64,000 nucleotides of DNA from Pictodentalium vernedei (lineage: Eukaryota > Mollusca > Scaphopoda > Dentaliida > Dentaliidae). The notes beneath the pieces are model-generated. The model was not told where the DNA came from and did not search any database. It saw only the letters and a program-made list of their open reading frames with translations. Positions 21,733-32,970 of this stretch are shown here, piece after piece (the stretch's first letter is position 1; the number at the start of each line of letters is the position of its first letter). The DNA is taken from the NCBI GenBank assembly GCA_031216915.1, contig CM062289.1, forward strand, positions 386,362,674-386,426,673, given 5' to 3'. Position numbers and translations under genes: made by a program.

Positions 21733-21983
21733 TTTACCCTTTACCCAGCGTAACGGCCAAAACCGGCCAGCGCTATTCTAAAAAATCGCCAATTAATTTT
21801 CATTATTTTTTTAAATTTTTGTCTCAAAAACATAGGTTATGACCCCTCGTTGGAACGAGCTCGTCGAGCTCGTTTCAACGAGGGGTCATAACCTATGTTT
21901 TTGAGACAAAAATGAAAAAAATTAGTTATTCAAGAATTTTTTTTGCAAGTGTCGTCTGCTCTTCATGTTAGGTAAAGGGTTAA
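21733..21983 (+). mobile_element. TTAA hairpin MITE, group A
   Basis: The left end TTTACCCTTTACCCAGCG has TTAA mutated to TTTA. The right end is GTTAGGTAAAGGGTTAA. The hairpin arms are about 45 bp each, from TCTCAAAAACATAGGTTATG through CCCCTCGTTGGAACGAGCTC to the complement, with a single arm mismatch (GTTTCAACG). It is one of the best-preserved copies. Confidence 0.9.
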
Positions 21984-22589
21984 CGAGAAAACTTTTGAAA
22001 ATGAATCAATGAAAGGGGGCAAAAAATTGATTCTAGTAACTGAAATGCCAACACATTTATGATAGAATTATCAGGTTATTATTATTTGGTATTCTGGGAA
22101 TTGAATATGTGCTTAACAAATGCTCAAGCTGAGAACTTTAATCAATTCACACTGTCCTATCATTAAATCAGATCTTTTGCAGGTATGATCAATTTTCGAT
22201 GTTTCATCATTTTGCAACTGTGAATGACGGAATTAACTCAGGATTACGATTTTACATGATATGATTTTCTGGAAGTGCATTTCGAGGATTTTTTTATCAC
22301 AATAAGTAAACGTACTATACAAATCTCGTACTGATTGAGATCATGCATACTTATGAAGCTCGATGTTGCGTACACTGTAGTTGTAAATAGTAACAGCTGG
22401 AATTTTTGCCGATTTGAAATCGAGTTGGAATTATGGGAAGTAAAGGAGACATCAGCATCATCAAAGAAGCTCTAAAATCCAGATAGATGGAATTTTCAAG
22501 TACTCATGACTTGCCCTCGAAATTCCAACTATAGGAAATTTTGGCCAGGATTTTTTTTTTTTTTTTTTTTGGGGGGGGGGGGGGGGGTG
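21984..22589. other. Unassigned, ends in T and G tracts
   Basis: No gene is seen. A run of about 20 T followed by about 17 G lies at 22550-22587, directly before a SINE fragment. Confidence 0.4.
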
Positions 22590-22705
22590 GGTGTACAAAG
22601 GCGTACTGCACGTCGAGGTGCACTTGTCTTCAACGAGTGCTAATGTACTTGTGCGGAAGTCTGACAATTGCTCGCCGGTACTCGGTGATTTTTCTCCTGG
22701 CACTA
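22590..22705 (+). mobile_element. SINE body fragment
   Basis: It contains ACAAAGGCGTACTGCACGTC, TGCACTTGTCTTCAACG and CGGTACTCGGTG. Both head and tail are missing. Confidence 0.65.
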
Positions 22706-22785
22706 AGAGAACTGCTCCAGGTTTCAAATATATATTGTGAAGAGAAGAGCCAGTATTATGCCTCCACTAAGTTACAAAGTATTTT

Positions 22786-23560
22786 TAGCTCAACTTGACA
22801 ACGTCGAGTATGGGGTATTGTTGGGATGGCTTTCGATCCGTCCGTCCGTCCGCCCGTCCGTACTTCTGTCCGTCCACAATTCCTTTAGTACACCCTCAGG
22901 CCGTATCTCTCACTTGATCAGTTTCAAATTTCATTCTTGGCTTTGGGATAATATCGAGATGGGAGCTATGGAATTTTTCCGAATTTCGTTGAAAAACATG
23001 GATTTGGCGTATAAATTATCCACAATTCCATTAGCACACCCTACAGGGCGCATCTCTCATCCGATCTTTTCAGATTTCATTTGTAGCTTTGGGGTGATGT
23101 CTAGATGGGTCTATCAAATTTTTCTGAAGTTTGTTGGAAAACATGGCCGACAGAGGGCATCTTATTTATTTATTTTATTTATTAAGGTTTAACGATACCT
23201 CAACAGCCAAGGTCATATCGTGTCGGTGACAGTTTTATGGGTGGAGGAAGCCGGAGATAACCACCGAGCAACGACGAGCATTTGCCAGCTCCCCAACATC
23301 ATAGCTCCGCAATGGAGCACAGGCAGGGTTAGACTGGTTGAAGAGAGAGCATCTTGAGTTTTGCATATAAATTGCCAACAATTCCATTATCACACCCTAC
23401 TGGCCGCTTCCCTCACCCGCTCTGTTTTCAGATTTCATCTGTAGCTTTGGTGTGATGTCTTTTCTATAGAAACATGAGTAAATGACTTGGCAGTACTGGA
23501 ACTGGTCAAGTTGAGCTACAGTGTCACTGACACTTTTACACTTTCATTTTGATTTTGCAG
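22786..23560 (+). repeat. TIR-bounded tandem element with nested SINE
   Basis: It starts TTTTTAGCTCAACTTGACAA and ends GGTCAAGTTGAGCTACAGTG, so the terminal inverted repeat AGCTCAACTTGAC is clear. A (GTCC)n run is followed by two to three units sharing CACAATTCC, ACACCCT, CGCATCTCTCAT and TTTCAGATTTCAT. The bounding motif is shared with 5384-7200. Confidence 0.78.
23161..23345 (-). mobile_element. SINE, reverse, 5' truncated, with target duplication
   Basis: The inverse type II tail (TTTATTAAGGTTTAACGATA) and body end at GGTTAGACTGGTTGA. AGAGGGCATCTT before it and AGAGAGCATCTT after it form a 12-bp target duplication with one mismatch. It interrupts a unit of the tandem element at 22786-23560. 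Confidence 0.82.
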
Positions 23561-23984
23561 AACAATCTGCTGTCAGAATTCAAAGAATTCACGAAGTACA
23601 AATTTATTTGGGGGCTGAAATCAAAATTGTCCCGCGGAGCTTTGAAAACCTTGAGTTGCCTTGAATTTGAAAGTAACGTAGTAACATTTGCAGAACCTTA
23701 AAGTCTTTGAGGCGATAGAGGAGCCTTGAAAAGTCTTGAAATCGATCCTTGAGTTGTCGGACAACAGGATAAATAATTCACTGTTACGTTTACTCTTCAT
23801 TTGAACCCTTTCAACACTGGCGCCATGGAAGGTATCATTTCAGCCAATACTGTGAACTGCGAAATGGGCTGAACCATCCTGGTTTGCCGGGAGGTTCAGT
23901 AATAATTTAATCCAACAGCTCTGTTGAGCTGTTGGATTAAATTATTACCGAGCCTCGCTTCAGATTTTTTGCTCTTTATATCGT
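23561..23984. other. Unassigned, with a 50-bp perfect hairpin
   Basis: No gene is seen. At 23899-23948 two perfect 23-bp arms (start GTAATAATTTAATCCAACAG) flank the loop TGTT. The apex sequence is shared with 11082-11125. Confidence 0.6.
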
Positions 23985-24175
23985 CTGCTCGTAAAGAGCT
24001 CCGTTTTTCTGGTAAAATAGGACCCAGTCACTAATCCTTGGGGTGCAAGTCCTCTAAAATAGGCAACGTGGGGTATAAACGATTGACTGACCTTGACTTT
24101 ATCTCCTTGTTGTGGTCATGATTAGCCTTGTGCAGAAATATGTGACCTTAAACACCAATAAATAAATAAATATCG
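23985..24175 (+). mobile_element. SINE-C copy, 3' part, type I tail
   Basis: It contains GGTAAAATAGGACCC, AAGTCCTCTAAAATAGGC and GGGTATAAACGATTGACTG, then the type I tail (GGTCATGATTAGCC to ACACCAATAAATAAATAAAT). Other copies lie at 27040, 28685, 41475 and 49765. Its 5' module is unrelated to the tRNA-headed SINE although the tail is the same. Confidence 0.72.
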
Positions 24176-24534
24176 TCTGCACGTCCACTCCCTATTTGTT
24201 ATTCAAAAAAATCTACCTTAGACGCTGATATCACCAGATTACGTGAAGAGTTGATCACTCTACAGCAAATTTCAGCTGTTAATGACTCTATTGTGAGAAG
24301 AGAAAAAAGTCTATTATCATGTAGTTCCAAAACTACCGATTCTGGGCTTACCCCGTTCTGAAAACATCATAGTCCAACGAGTCATGAAAATTCCTTAAAT
24401 TCATTCTTCATATGTGTGCAGGAACCATGCTAAAAGTGCTTTCGTGAACTCTTTACTTACCACAAGTAGATGATGATATCTGAAAATTGTTCTCGTGAAT
24501 GGCTATGATGTTTATTATCCCCCAGAAAAAGTTG

Positions 24535-25315
24535 CGGGGGGGGGGGGGTATAGTAGTCGTGGCGCTGTCCGTCCGTCTTTCCGTCTGTGGACGGAGTTGG
24601 TTTCCGCTCTGTGACCTTGAACTTCAATTTTTATCAGTGTTAGTTTCCGCTCTGTAATTAACGCTTCGCTTGGCCAACCGAAACCCATCTTGGTATGTCG
24701 GTTAGGCATGATGAGAGGAAGAACCCTTTTTTATTGGAAGGTCATTGTGCCAAAGGTCAAGGTTAGTGACCTTGAACTTGAACATTTACCAGAGTTGGCC
24801 TCTCTAATTGAAATTTTGCTTGCCAGATCGACACTAAACTTGGCTTATGGGTTGAACATGATGAAAGGAAGAATCCTATTTATTTTTGGGGTTATTGTGT
24901 CAAAGATAAAGGTCACAGTAACCGTGAAGTTAAAGTTTTATAGGTCAGAGTTGGTTACCACTCTCTAATTAAAATGTTGTTCGCCTGATTGAAACCAAAC
25001 TTGGCATGTCGATTGGTCATAATGAGCAGAAAAACCCTATGTATTTTTGGTAATTATGCCAAAGGTCAGGGTCACAGTGGCCTTGAACTTCAAATTTTAT
25101 CGGTCCCGATCGAAATCAGACTTAACAATAAGTTGACATGTCATCAAATGCAGGTAATCTTATCTGTATTATTTGAGTAAATAATACCAACAGTGGCTGT
25201 GTTAATTTAATGTAATATATTACCTAGGTTACTGTATTAGGATGATTTTTTTTTTTTTTTTTTGGTGGGGGTGGGGGGGGGATTGGCTACACCTGGCGGC
25301 TACCTCTAGTTTTTA
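24535..25315 (+). repeat. Tandem array starting at a G tract
   Basis: CCCCAGAAAAAGTTGCGGGG precedes a G run and GTCCGTCCGTCTTTCCGTC. Units of about 160 bp then follow, sharing AAGGTCA, GTGACCTTGAACTT, TTGGC(A/T)TGT-like phrases and ATGATGA-AGGAAGAA. It ends at a T tract, a G run and GGCTACCTCTAG. Confidence 0.65.
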
Positions 25316-25630
25316 TCTTACAGTAGCTATGTACTGGGTCCGTAATTATCCATACACAGTGCGTTACAGGGGCCCCTGATACAAAATCTGAATCTTACCA
25401 CTGCATAATACAAACGCGTGTTTGGTTACGTCTTGTTTACATTACTCATTATAGTACCTTACAAGCTTTCGAAAATACGTTTGTGAGGGACCTTGCACAT
25501 GTCTATATGCGAAAAGAGAAAAAATAAATCTCAAAAGTGTAATTATTAAATTATGGAACCACGTTGCACTTATTCTTTTGTATCTGGATCACTGGAAGCA
25601 TTCAACCTGGATCAACATGCAGTTATATTG
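25316..25630. other. Unassigned stretch
   Basis: I see no gene or recognisable repeat here. Confidence 0.4.
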
Positions 25631-25876
25631 TTAACCCTTTACCCTAACATGAAAAGCAGACGACACTTGCAAAAAAAAATTCTTGAATAACTAATTTTGT
25701 TTCATTTTTTGTCTCCAAAACATAGGTTATGACCCCTCGTTGGAACGAGCTCGTTCCAACGAGGGGTAATAACCTATGTTTTGGAGACAAACAATGAAAA
25801 AAATAATGAAAATTAATTGGCGATTTTTGAGAATGGCGCTGGCCGGTTTTGGCCGTTACGTTGGGTAAAGGGTTAA
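25631..25876 (-). mobile_element. TTAA hairpin MITE, group A, reverse
   Basis: TTAA-bounded, from TTAACCCTTTACCCTAACAT to GTTGGGTAAAGGGTTAA. The hairpin apex is the loopless self-complementary GGAACGAGCTCGTTCC. Arms ACATAGGTTATGACCCC and their complement differ at one base. Its right TTAA directly abuts the family D copy that follows. Confidence 0.88.
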
Positions 25877-26060
25877 ATGTTTTGAGTGCTAGAAGCCACT
25901 ATCAGGGCTTTCCAAAAATGAGGTTACCAGAGCAAAAGCCAACATTTTCCTTGCTCATGCTCCATATTACGTCAAGTACAAATAACATTTTGTTTATCTA
26001 AATTTGTTTTATTACAAATTATTGTGGGGTGCCTGTGTCTGCATTAACTGAATTCCTTGG
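25877..26060 (+). mobile_element. TTAA element, family D, truncated
   Basis: It reads GTGCTAGAAGCCACTATCAG, ACCAGAGCAAAAGCCAACAT and CAAATTATTGTGGGGTGCC. It matches the left half of family D up to the first arm of the central hairpin and then diverges, so the second half is lost. Confidence 0.65.
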
Positions 26061-26507
26061 ACAGCAAGGAATAAATGGTAGTCGGCGGCTTAAGATATTA
26101 AAGTATGGTCTCTATGACTCGGGTGTTAATACACGTGGCTGAAAGCTGTTTATATTATTCAATTGCTAACTTTGTAATCTGATTCAAATGCTAAAATGTA
26201 TTTTATAATTCATAATTCTATACATTTATTTTCGACGAGCCAACTGGATTTTCAATAGATAATGATATTTGTATGAAACCTATTATCGCCTATACACAAA
26301 CTAATTGTAGCTCCGCGGGGGGGTGAATTTTAGTTACTGTTGACTTTAGTTGATTAAATTATGGAGACGAATGCGAGCATGCCCGTAACTATCCTCATAT
26401 ATTGGCAATGTTTTGGTAAAGGCCGTGGCAAACAGCCACGGCCTTTACCAGGACATTGCCATTTGCCGTGGTCAATTTCTAGGCCTGTTCCGACTCGCAT
26501 ATCACCA
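26061..26507. other. Unassigned, with hairpin at 26411-26464
   Basis: No gene is seen. The palindrome TGGTAAAGGCCGTGGC / GCCACGGCCTTTACCA has loop AAACA, and weaker outer pairing GGCAATG / CATTGCC. Confidence 0.6.
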
Positions 26508-26862
26508 AACCGTGGCACAGTGGTCAAGGCATTGGACATCAAACTTAGAGGTGTACGGTTCGGTCCCCGCCAGGGGTAACTGCGGTGTGTCTTTGGGCAA
26601 GGTACTTAATCCTGATTGCCCATATGAGGGCACGGTGGCGCCCTGTACCAAGGCGTAATACACGTCGCTGGTGCACCTGTCTTCAATCAATGCTAACCCT
26701 GCTTGTGTGGAGTTAGCACGTTCGGGAGTCTGACAGTTTCTCGCCTTTTCTCGGTGGTTCTCTCCGGGTACTCTGGCTTCCTCCACCCGTAAAATTGTCC
26801 AGCACGAGGTGACCCTGGCTGTCGAAAGTGTCGTTAAACTTCAATTAATAAATTAATAAATC
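26508..26862 (+). mobile_element. tRNA-headed SINE, type II tail
   Basis: The head is GTGGCACAGTGGTCAAGGC with B box GGTTCGGTCCC, followed by GGGTAACTGCGGTGTGTC, the common body, and the type II tail GGTGACCCTGGCTGTCGAAA, GTGTCGTTAAAC. It is the cleanest type II copy on the plus strand. Confidence 0.87.
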
Positions 26863-27039
26863 ATCAAACAGACCAGCCATCTGTTACAGTTTTATGTCTA
26901 AGTTCGACCCAACGACAGCCTGACGTGACAAAATAGTTGGGGAAGTATCACAACCTCTTTTCCCCTCATCTCCCCTTCAGAAGTTACACTCTTAAATGTG
27001 CGTGGAAAGAAAATAACTCTTCATACTTGAAGCAAACGT
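26863..27039. other. Short unassigned spacer
   Basis: No recognisable feature. Confidence 0.4.
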
Positions 27040-27201
27040 GGGCGTGTACCTCTTCAAATGTTTAACTCTGTCTTTACTGATTATCGGCCATGGGTGTAAA
27101 CGATTTATTAAACTTAACTTTATCTCCATGTTGCGATCACGACAAGCCATTGTGCAGAAGCATCTGACCCTAAACACTAATAAATAAATAAAGAAATAAA
27201 G

Positions 27202-27233
<32 letters not shown>

Positions 27234-27235
27234 GC
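27040..27235 (+). mobile_element. SINE-C 3' fragment, type I tail with long AATA run
   Basis: GGTGTAAACGATTTATTAAAC and CATGTTGCGATCACGA lead into GCCATTGTGCAGAAGC and a long (AATA)n run with two AAGA interruptions. Confidence 0.65.
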
Positions 27236-27292
27236 TCATCGGCCTTTTTCTACTGCAAAGCACTGGGTGCAGGGGCTGGGGGGGGGGGGGGG

Positions 27293-27628
27293 GGTGCTCT
27301 GTGGTTATAGCATTGAAATTCAAACCGAATGTTCCAAGAGTCTACCATCCCCAGCGGTAACTGCGTTATGTCCTTGGACGAGATACTTAATCCGGATTGC
27401 CCACGTGGGGGCACGCGGGCGCTCTGTACTAAGGCGTACTGCACGTCGATCGTGCACTTGCTTTCACCCGTTACTAATCCTGATTGTGCATGGTTAGTAT
27501 AGGTTGGGGGAGTCTGACAGTTGCTCGCCTCTGCTCGGTAGGTACTCCGGTTTCCTCCACCCGTAAAACTGTCAAACACGATGTAACCCTGGCTTTTGAA
27601 AGGGTCATTATACCTCAGTAAACAAAAA
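27293..27628 (+). mobile_element. SINE, diverged head, type II tail
   Basis: It follows a G tract directly. The head is degenerate (GTGGTTATAGCATTG). The body includes GTACTAAGGCGTACTGCACG, and the type II tail ends CATTATACCTCAGTAAAC. Confidence 0.75.
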
Positions 27629-27934
27629 TTAGGTGCGATGCGAGTGGTGCAATAAACTTCGGGGTTTATGCAGGTGCTTGAATGTGCCTAGTGGCAATGG
27701 TAGCAGGGGATCAGCTTCCCACCCTGTCGATTGCCGGATGGGGTTGGGCGACGATGGGAAAACTGTCTTTTTCTAGGAATCCTTTAACCTTTACCCAACA
27801 CGACTGCAGACAACAAAAACGGTTTTTTTCTTTAACCGAAACCGTTTCATTGAAATCCTTGAAAGTCCTTTAATTGAAAATTGTGCTTTTAAGGCTTTGA
27901 AAGTACTTGAAATTTGTGCATAAACCTTTTGGTT
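27629..27934. other. Unassigned stretch
   Basis: No gene is seen. TTTAACCTTTACCCAACACG near 27783 looks like an isolated left end of a group A/B MITE without the rest. Confidence 0.4.
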
Positions 27935-28176
27935 TTAACTCTCTACCCAACGGAACGTCCAAAACCGGCCAGCGCTATTCACAAAATTCACCATTCAATT
28001 TTTATTACTATTTCATTTTTTGTCACAAAAACATAGCTTATTACCCCTCATTGGAACGAGCTCGTTCCAATGAGGGGTCATAAGCTATGTTTTTGACGCA
28101 AAAAATTAAAAAAAATAGTGCTTCAAGAATTTTGTTTACAAGTGTCGTCTGCTTTTCATGTTAGGTTAAGGGTTAA
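27935..28176 (+). mobile_element. TTAA hairpin MITE, group A
   Basis: The left end is TTAACTCTCTACCCAACGG and the right end GTTAGGTTAAGGGTTAA. Both hairpin arms carry the variant AGCTTAT/ATAAGCT in place of AGGTTAT/ATAACCT. The apex is loopless, GGAACGAGCTCGTTCC. Confidence 0.87.
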
Positions 28177-28195
28177 AGAATGCTTCAAAAAATTT

Positions 28196-28530
28196 TTCAT
28201 TGTGATTTTAACGTTGCTTTCGACAGTCGGGGTCCCCTCGTGTCGATTGACGGGTGGTAGGAGGCGGGGTACCCAGAGAGAGGTACCGGGCAGTGGCGAG
28301 CAAATGTCAGCCTCCCCAACGTACTAACTCCGCACAAGGTGGGTTAGCATTGGTTGAAGTCAATAGCAACATCGTCGTGCAGTCTGCCTTAGTTCACAAT
28401 GCTACCTTGGGCAATCTGTTTTAAGAACCTTGCCCAAAGATACGACCCAGTTACTCTTGGTGGGGATCGAACCGTGGACGTTTCCGTTTGAGGTTCTGTG
28501 CCATAACCACTGAGCCAATCGCGCCCCCAC
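28196..28530 (-). mobile_element. SINE, reverse, type II tail
   Basis: The inverse tail is at 28196-28240 (TTTTAACGTTGCTTTCGACA). The body follows, and the head at the right edge reads, on the minus strand, GGGCGCGATTGGCTCAGTGG with B box GGTTCGATCCCC. Near full length but diverged. Confidence 0.8.
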
Positions 28531-28684
28531 TTCAGATTTTAATTTAGGTTGTACAGTATTGAATGCTGTGTATCAGAAATTAAAACTTTGAGGCATTCTT
28601 AAAAATTAAGAACTTTGCAAAATAAAATCTGCTTCAGTGTTCTGTCAGATATTTTACGTGGTCATAAATATGCTTGGTTGCAGC

Positions 28685-28912
28685 TAACTTCCCCCAGGGG
28701 AACCCCGGGAAGTGAAGCAGTGTTTTTTTACTGTGGTAAACAAGGTCTGTTTTACTGGCAAAATATGAAGCGATCACCAATGCTTTGGGTGAAAGTCCTC
28801 TAAAATGAGCAACTTGGGTATAAACGATTGACTGAACTCGACTTGACTTCATGTTGCGGTCATGATTAGCCATTGTGCAGAAATAAGCACCAATAAATAA
28901 TTAAATAAATTG
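28685..28912 (+). mobile_element. SINE-C copy, nearly complete
   Basis: From GGGGAACCCCGGGAAGTGAA through TACTGTGGTAAACAAGGTC and AAAGTCCTCTAAAATGAGC to a shortened type I tail (CCATTGTGCAGAAATAAGC, ACCAATAAATAA). No tRNA or 5S similarity is seen in its 5' part. Confidence 0.72.
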
Positions 28913-30062
28913 TAGCAAACTTCTGTTTTTGATTTATAATCTGAAACACTCCTTTTTAACCCAATATCTCTATTCTTACTCATAAGTGTACTCAAAGTTA
29001 TATACAAATTGTGAGGAATCGTCTAAAAAATTGTCTAAAAGGGCCTTAAAATGGCCCGAAAGGGTCCTTGAAAGTTCTTGAATTAGCTTCATCTATAAGA
29101 CAATTAGCCATGTGTACTTTGGATCCAATTCAAAATTTTATGTGGTTAGGTTGTTACACGGGTCGCCAAAGTGGGAAAATGTAACAAGACAAAGCAGGCA
29201 TGATGTCGTCCAACCCACACTTAAAATTTTTATTTGTATCTATCGAAGTAAACAGTTATTATTGAAGTTAGAAACTAATAATCACTAACGCGGATGACGA
29301 CTTCATGTATATTTTTCAATGAGGCTTGTTCAGACGGCTTTATAACGCAAAAAGAAAAACCCAGAGGCCCTTGTAAATGAGGTATTTGTTCACATTTTGA
29401 AAGACGATAAAAGCAAATCCTCGCATTCTTTATGCACAACTTCGCAAATGTGTGAACTATTGAATACCATACTCTCACTCGGTTAACCTTCTTTGAACCG
29501 GTCCCAAAAGCAGAAACTAAATTTTGCAGAGGTCAGTTTGGTGTTCTGATCTCTGATTGTTTGTCACATATGTCAGAAAATTCCATTTGGCACCATCATA
29601 TTATTTGTGTTTCAGTTTTTAGCTGCAGTATCGCCAATTTAGGAGTAAGCATTCAAACATCATCTTGAAAGACATTGATAGGGTTCTGGTAAAAGCGATA
29701 ATCACTTGAAATTTTGTTGATCTGTACGAAGTCTATGTGTGGAAAGTTGTTTTAGAAGCTACTCGCGTTTTGTATTTATCCGGCAGTTTTATTTTCACCT
29801 CTCGTTTAAAATGAAATTTTATTCTTAAAACAGCAATGCATGTTCAATGGACTACTATGTGATTCGAAGGTAGGACGAAGTCTTTCTTATCATATATAAA
29901 TTAATTTGGAGGGGTAATAGCAAGTGGATCTATTAAATCCATCATCAATGCCTACCTACTTGATATGTTGCGATTTGGAATTAATATTATTTTATCTCGC
30001 CATGTTTTTTTTTACGCAAATTGGGGATAAAATGTTGAATTTGGCTTAAAAATATACGACAA
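28913..30062. other. Unassigned 1.1 kb
   Basis: No gene, SINE or strong hairpin is seen. This is one of the longest stretches of unexplained, apparently single-copy sequence in the window. Short frames on both strands lack splice context. Confidence 0.4.
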
Positions 30063-30285
30063 ATGGCACCGATTTCAAACTATTAAAACCAATACAGTAC
30101 GGAACGTACTGTATTGGTTTTAATAGTTTGAAATTGGTGCCAGATGTCTGTAACCGTGGAAACAGAAAAAAAACGAATAAAATTAGGGAACGTACTGTAT
30201 TGGTTTTAATAGCTTAAAATTGGTGCCACATTTTCTCTGTAACCGTGGAAACTAAAAAAAAAACAATAAAATTAGGAGGACGTCA
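30063..30285. repeat. 77-bp hairpin plus a direct repeat of its arm
   Basis: The hairpin 30065-30141 has arms including TACTGTATTGGTTTTAATAG and loop GAA, with one or two mismatches. Its right arm plus downstream sequence (CTGTAACCGTGGAAAC, AATAAAATTAGG) is then repeated at about 30189-30275. The array is inverse copy, copy, copy. Confidence 0.75.
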
Positions 30286-30449
30286 TATCTTCTTTCCTTT
30301 TTTTGGACCAGGATTTTCGCACTGAATGCGTTTCTTTATATTTTTTTTTAAAAATTCGAAAACCACATATGTGCGGAAAACTGAAGCCAAAAGATTTTAA
30401 GGACATTTTTGTTGCCCTAGCTCCTGGTTATAATTCAGTATACTCTTCA
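30286..30449. other. Short unassigned spacer
   Basis: Nothing recognisable. Confidence 0.4.
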
Positions 30450-30712
30450 TTAACCTCTTATCTAAGATATCTATGTTGATACCTCAGTTAATTAATAACA
30501 TTTTTTTATCATTTTTTTTTCATCTGTAAAACCCCAAATATAGTTTATGATCCTTCATTGTAACCAGTTCGCGATCTTGTTACAATCACAGGTCATAAGT
30601 TATATTTTTTTAAAATAAAAACAAAATTTAAAGTTTTTGTTATCCATAAAAAAGAGTCCATGAAAAAAATAAAAGGCTCGATTTCTGTGTTAGTGTTTGG
30701 TTAGGTGCTAAA
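30450..30712 (+). mobile_element. TTAA hairpin MITE, group A, old copy
   Basis: It starts TTAACCTCTTATCTAAG and keeps a weak hairpin: ATAGTTTATGATCCTTCATT, AGTTCGCGATCTTGTTAC, GGTCATAAGTTATA. The right end is near GTTTGGTTAGGTGCTAA. Arms have many mismatches, so this is a much older copy than those at 21733 or 61598. Confidence 0.55.
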
Positions 30713-30814
30713 CGAACGTCGTGTGTGGTCAGGTTTCTTTTTGCGCGGAAAAAGGACCGAGTGTTTGCTTTTTATGAACATGTTGCCAATCCGAAACACA
30801 CCTCTCGGGGTCTT

Positions 30815-30818
30815 CTAT

Positions 30819-30881
<63 letters not shown>

Positions 30882-31138
30882 TTGGTGTTTAAGGTCACAT
30901 ACTTGTGCACAATGGCTAATCATGACCGTGACAGTTTTACGGAGTACCCGGAGAGAACCACCGAGCAACGACGAGCAGCTGCCAACTCCCCAACATCGTA
31001 ACTCCGTACTGCAGCACAGGCAGGGTTAGACTGCTTGAAGACATGCGCACCATCTACGTGCAGTACGCCTTAGTACACGGCGTCATCGTGCCCCCATGTG
31101 GACAATCGGGGTTAAGTGCCTTGCCCAAGGACACAACG
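30815..31138 (-). mobile_element. SINE, reverse, type I tail
   Basis: A (TTTA)n run of about 60 bases leads into the inverse type I tail (TTGGTGTTTAAGGTCACATA) and body, ending at CCCAAGGACACAACGC. The head is absent: the next reverse SINE starts immediately. Confidence 0.85.
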
Positions 31139-31475
31139 CAAAAGTCCGAGTTTAATGGCACTTTCAAAACCCTGGGTCATATCGTGTCGGACAGTTTTCC
31201 GGGTGGAGGAAGCTTGAGTACTTCGGAGAGTACCTCCGAGCAGCGACGCGAACAACTGTCAGACTCTATAACGTGTTAACACTACACAAACAGAGTAAGC
31301 AGTTTGAGTTTGAAAGCAAGTGTTCATCGACGTGTAGTACGTCTTGATGCTCCCGCCTAGAAAATCAGATTATGTATCTTGCCCAAGGACACAGCGCGAT
31401 TACCGATAGTTAAGATCGAATCGTCGACCTTTTGTTTTTACGTTCAATGTTATAACCACTGAGCCCCCTCGTTGA
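31139..31475 (-). mobile_element. SINE, reverse, type II tail
   Basis: The inverse type II tail (TTTAATGGCACTTTCAAAAC) and the body lead to a diverged tRNA-like head with GGCTCAGTGGTTATAACATTG on the minus strand. Together with the preceding copy it forms a same-strand pair with different tails. Confidence 0.8.
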
Positions 31476-31524
31476 GAGCTATTTCCGTGAAACGTTATCT
31501 ATTAAATAAATGAGAAGTCTGCCA

Positions 31525-31767
31525 TTAACCCTTTTACTCCCACTTTAGCCATATACGGAGGACCTCTATGTACACCTGTATGCGAGGAAGTTTAATAAAA
31601 CTCATGACATACTTGAAACTCTATCACCTGATTAATTGTTGGAAAGGGCTCTCTGAGCCCTTTCCAACAATTAATCAGATGGTAGATTTGATCTGCGCAT
31701 ACCAGAACGTACAGATAATCATCATAAAATAGGTGACAAGAGTCGGGTTCGACAGCGCAAGTGTTAA
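31525..31767 (+). mobile_element. TTAA element, family F, with hairpin
   Basis: TTAA on both sides (TTAACCCTTTTACTCCC; CAAGTGTTAA). The central hairpin is at 31621-31687, with 24-bp perfect arms from CTGATTAATTGTTGGAAAGG to GGGCTC and loop TCT. CCTCTATGTACACCTGTATG and GATAATCATCATAAAATA link it to the interrupted copy at 51272. Confidence 0.8.
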
Positions 31768-31799
31768 GTCATTACTCATAGCTAGCAGTTCCAGCTTTG

Positions 31800-32660
31800 G
31801 TTAATCCGCTTTATATGCAATGTGCTATTTTTTCGTTCTTGCACGAGCGGGGATTCCAGTCCTGGGGCAAGTGAGCCCGCTAGTAGGGTTATACACCACC
31901 ATAAGGTAATATGTCACAATCGTAACTATGCCACCAGGTTCAAAGTCAAGTTCTCCGTTACTAAAAAAAAGTAGAATTTCAGGTAAAGGATAAGTCTTCT
32001 GGTGAAGTTTCCATGGTTCTATCCCAACTTTGTAACCGTTCAAGATACTTCTGTGAAACTTTGTAAGGATTCACATTACCATCAAATAATGTCTCTCAGC
32101 CAAGAACCAGGTCGTTGAGCTTGGTGTGAAGCTCACTGTTACTCAAAATAGAATTTCTTTTTAAAGGTTAAGTTATCTGGTTTTCGGTATGGGCGGAAAC
32201 ATTGTAATGGTTGAAGATAATTCCATGAAACTGTATAAGGATAGACGCCGCCATTGAACGATAGCTAGAAGTCAAGAACCAGATCACTCATTCGGTTCAA
32301 GGTCACGGCCATTGTTACCAAAAACAGAACTTCATTAATTGTTCAGATTGTTACATTTCAGAACTTATTTAAGCCATTGCATCCATGTTTGGTTATTACA
32401 TTCAGTAGATTGTCCCCCTTTTAGTACACACCATGCTTTTACTCAATGTCAAGGTTACCCAATCAAGGTAAAGGTCATCATGCACCCAATCTAATTTTTC
32501 CATGTCGAGTTTTTACGTCCTCAGCTATTGCTCTGTAGTGGTATCATATTGAGGGATTTAATGTGTGGTCGTTGTTAATAAAATAGAATTTCACCTCAAG
32601 GTTAAGTTTTATGGGTCAGCCATAACTTTGCAATCGTTGAAGATACCTCTGCGAAACAGT
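31800..32660 (+). repeat. Diverged tandem repeat, about 200-bp units
   Basis: Repeated phrases include CAAGAACCAG, GTTACTCAAAATAGAATTTC, GGTTAAGTTATCTGG, CGTTGAAGATA and CATTGAACG. Units are strongly diverged. No protein is supported. Confidence 0.5.
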
Positions 32661-32721
32661 GTAGCTATCTACAATGAACGGTAACCGACCCTAGTCTTAA
32701 TTTTTGAAATATGCCAATGCA

Positions 32722-32970
32722 TTAACACTTTAACTAACATGAAAAGCAGACACTTGCAAGCAAAATTATTGAATAACTAATTTCTTTCATTTTTTACGTC
32801 AAAAACATAGCTTATGACCCCCAGTGGAACGAGCTCAGCGAGCTCGTTCCAATGAAGGGTCATATGCTGTGTTTTTGAAGCAAAAACTAAAAAACAATAA
32901 CGAAAATTGAATTGCAATTTTTGTGAATAGCGCTGACCGGTTTTGGTCGATATGTTGGGTAAAGGGTTAA
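32722..32970 (-). mobile_element. TTAA hairpin MITE, group A, reverse
   Basis: From TTAACACTTTAACTAACATG to GTTGGGTAAAGGGTTAA. Arms are ACATAGCTTATGACCCC and GGGTCATATGCTGTGT with a few mismatches, and the apex is GGAACGAGCTCAGCGAGCTC. The internal CGCTGACCGGTTTTGG matches group A. Confidence 0.82.
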
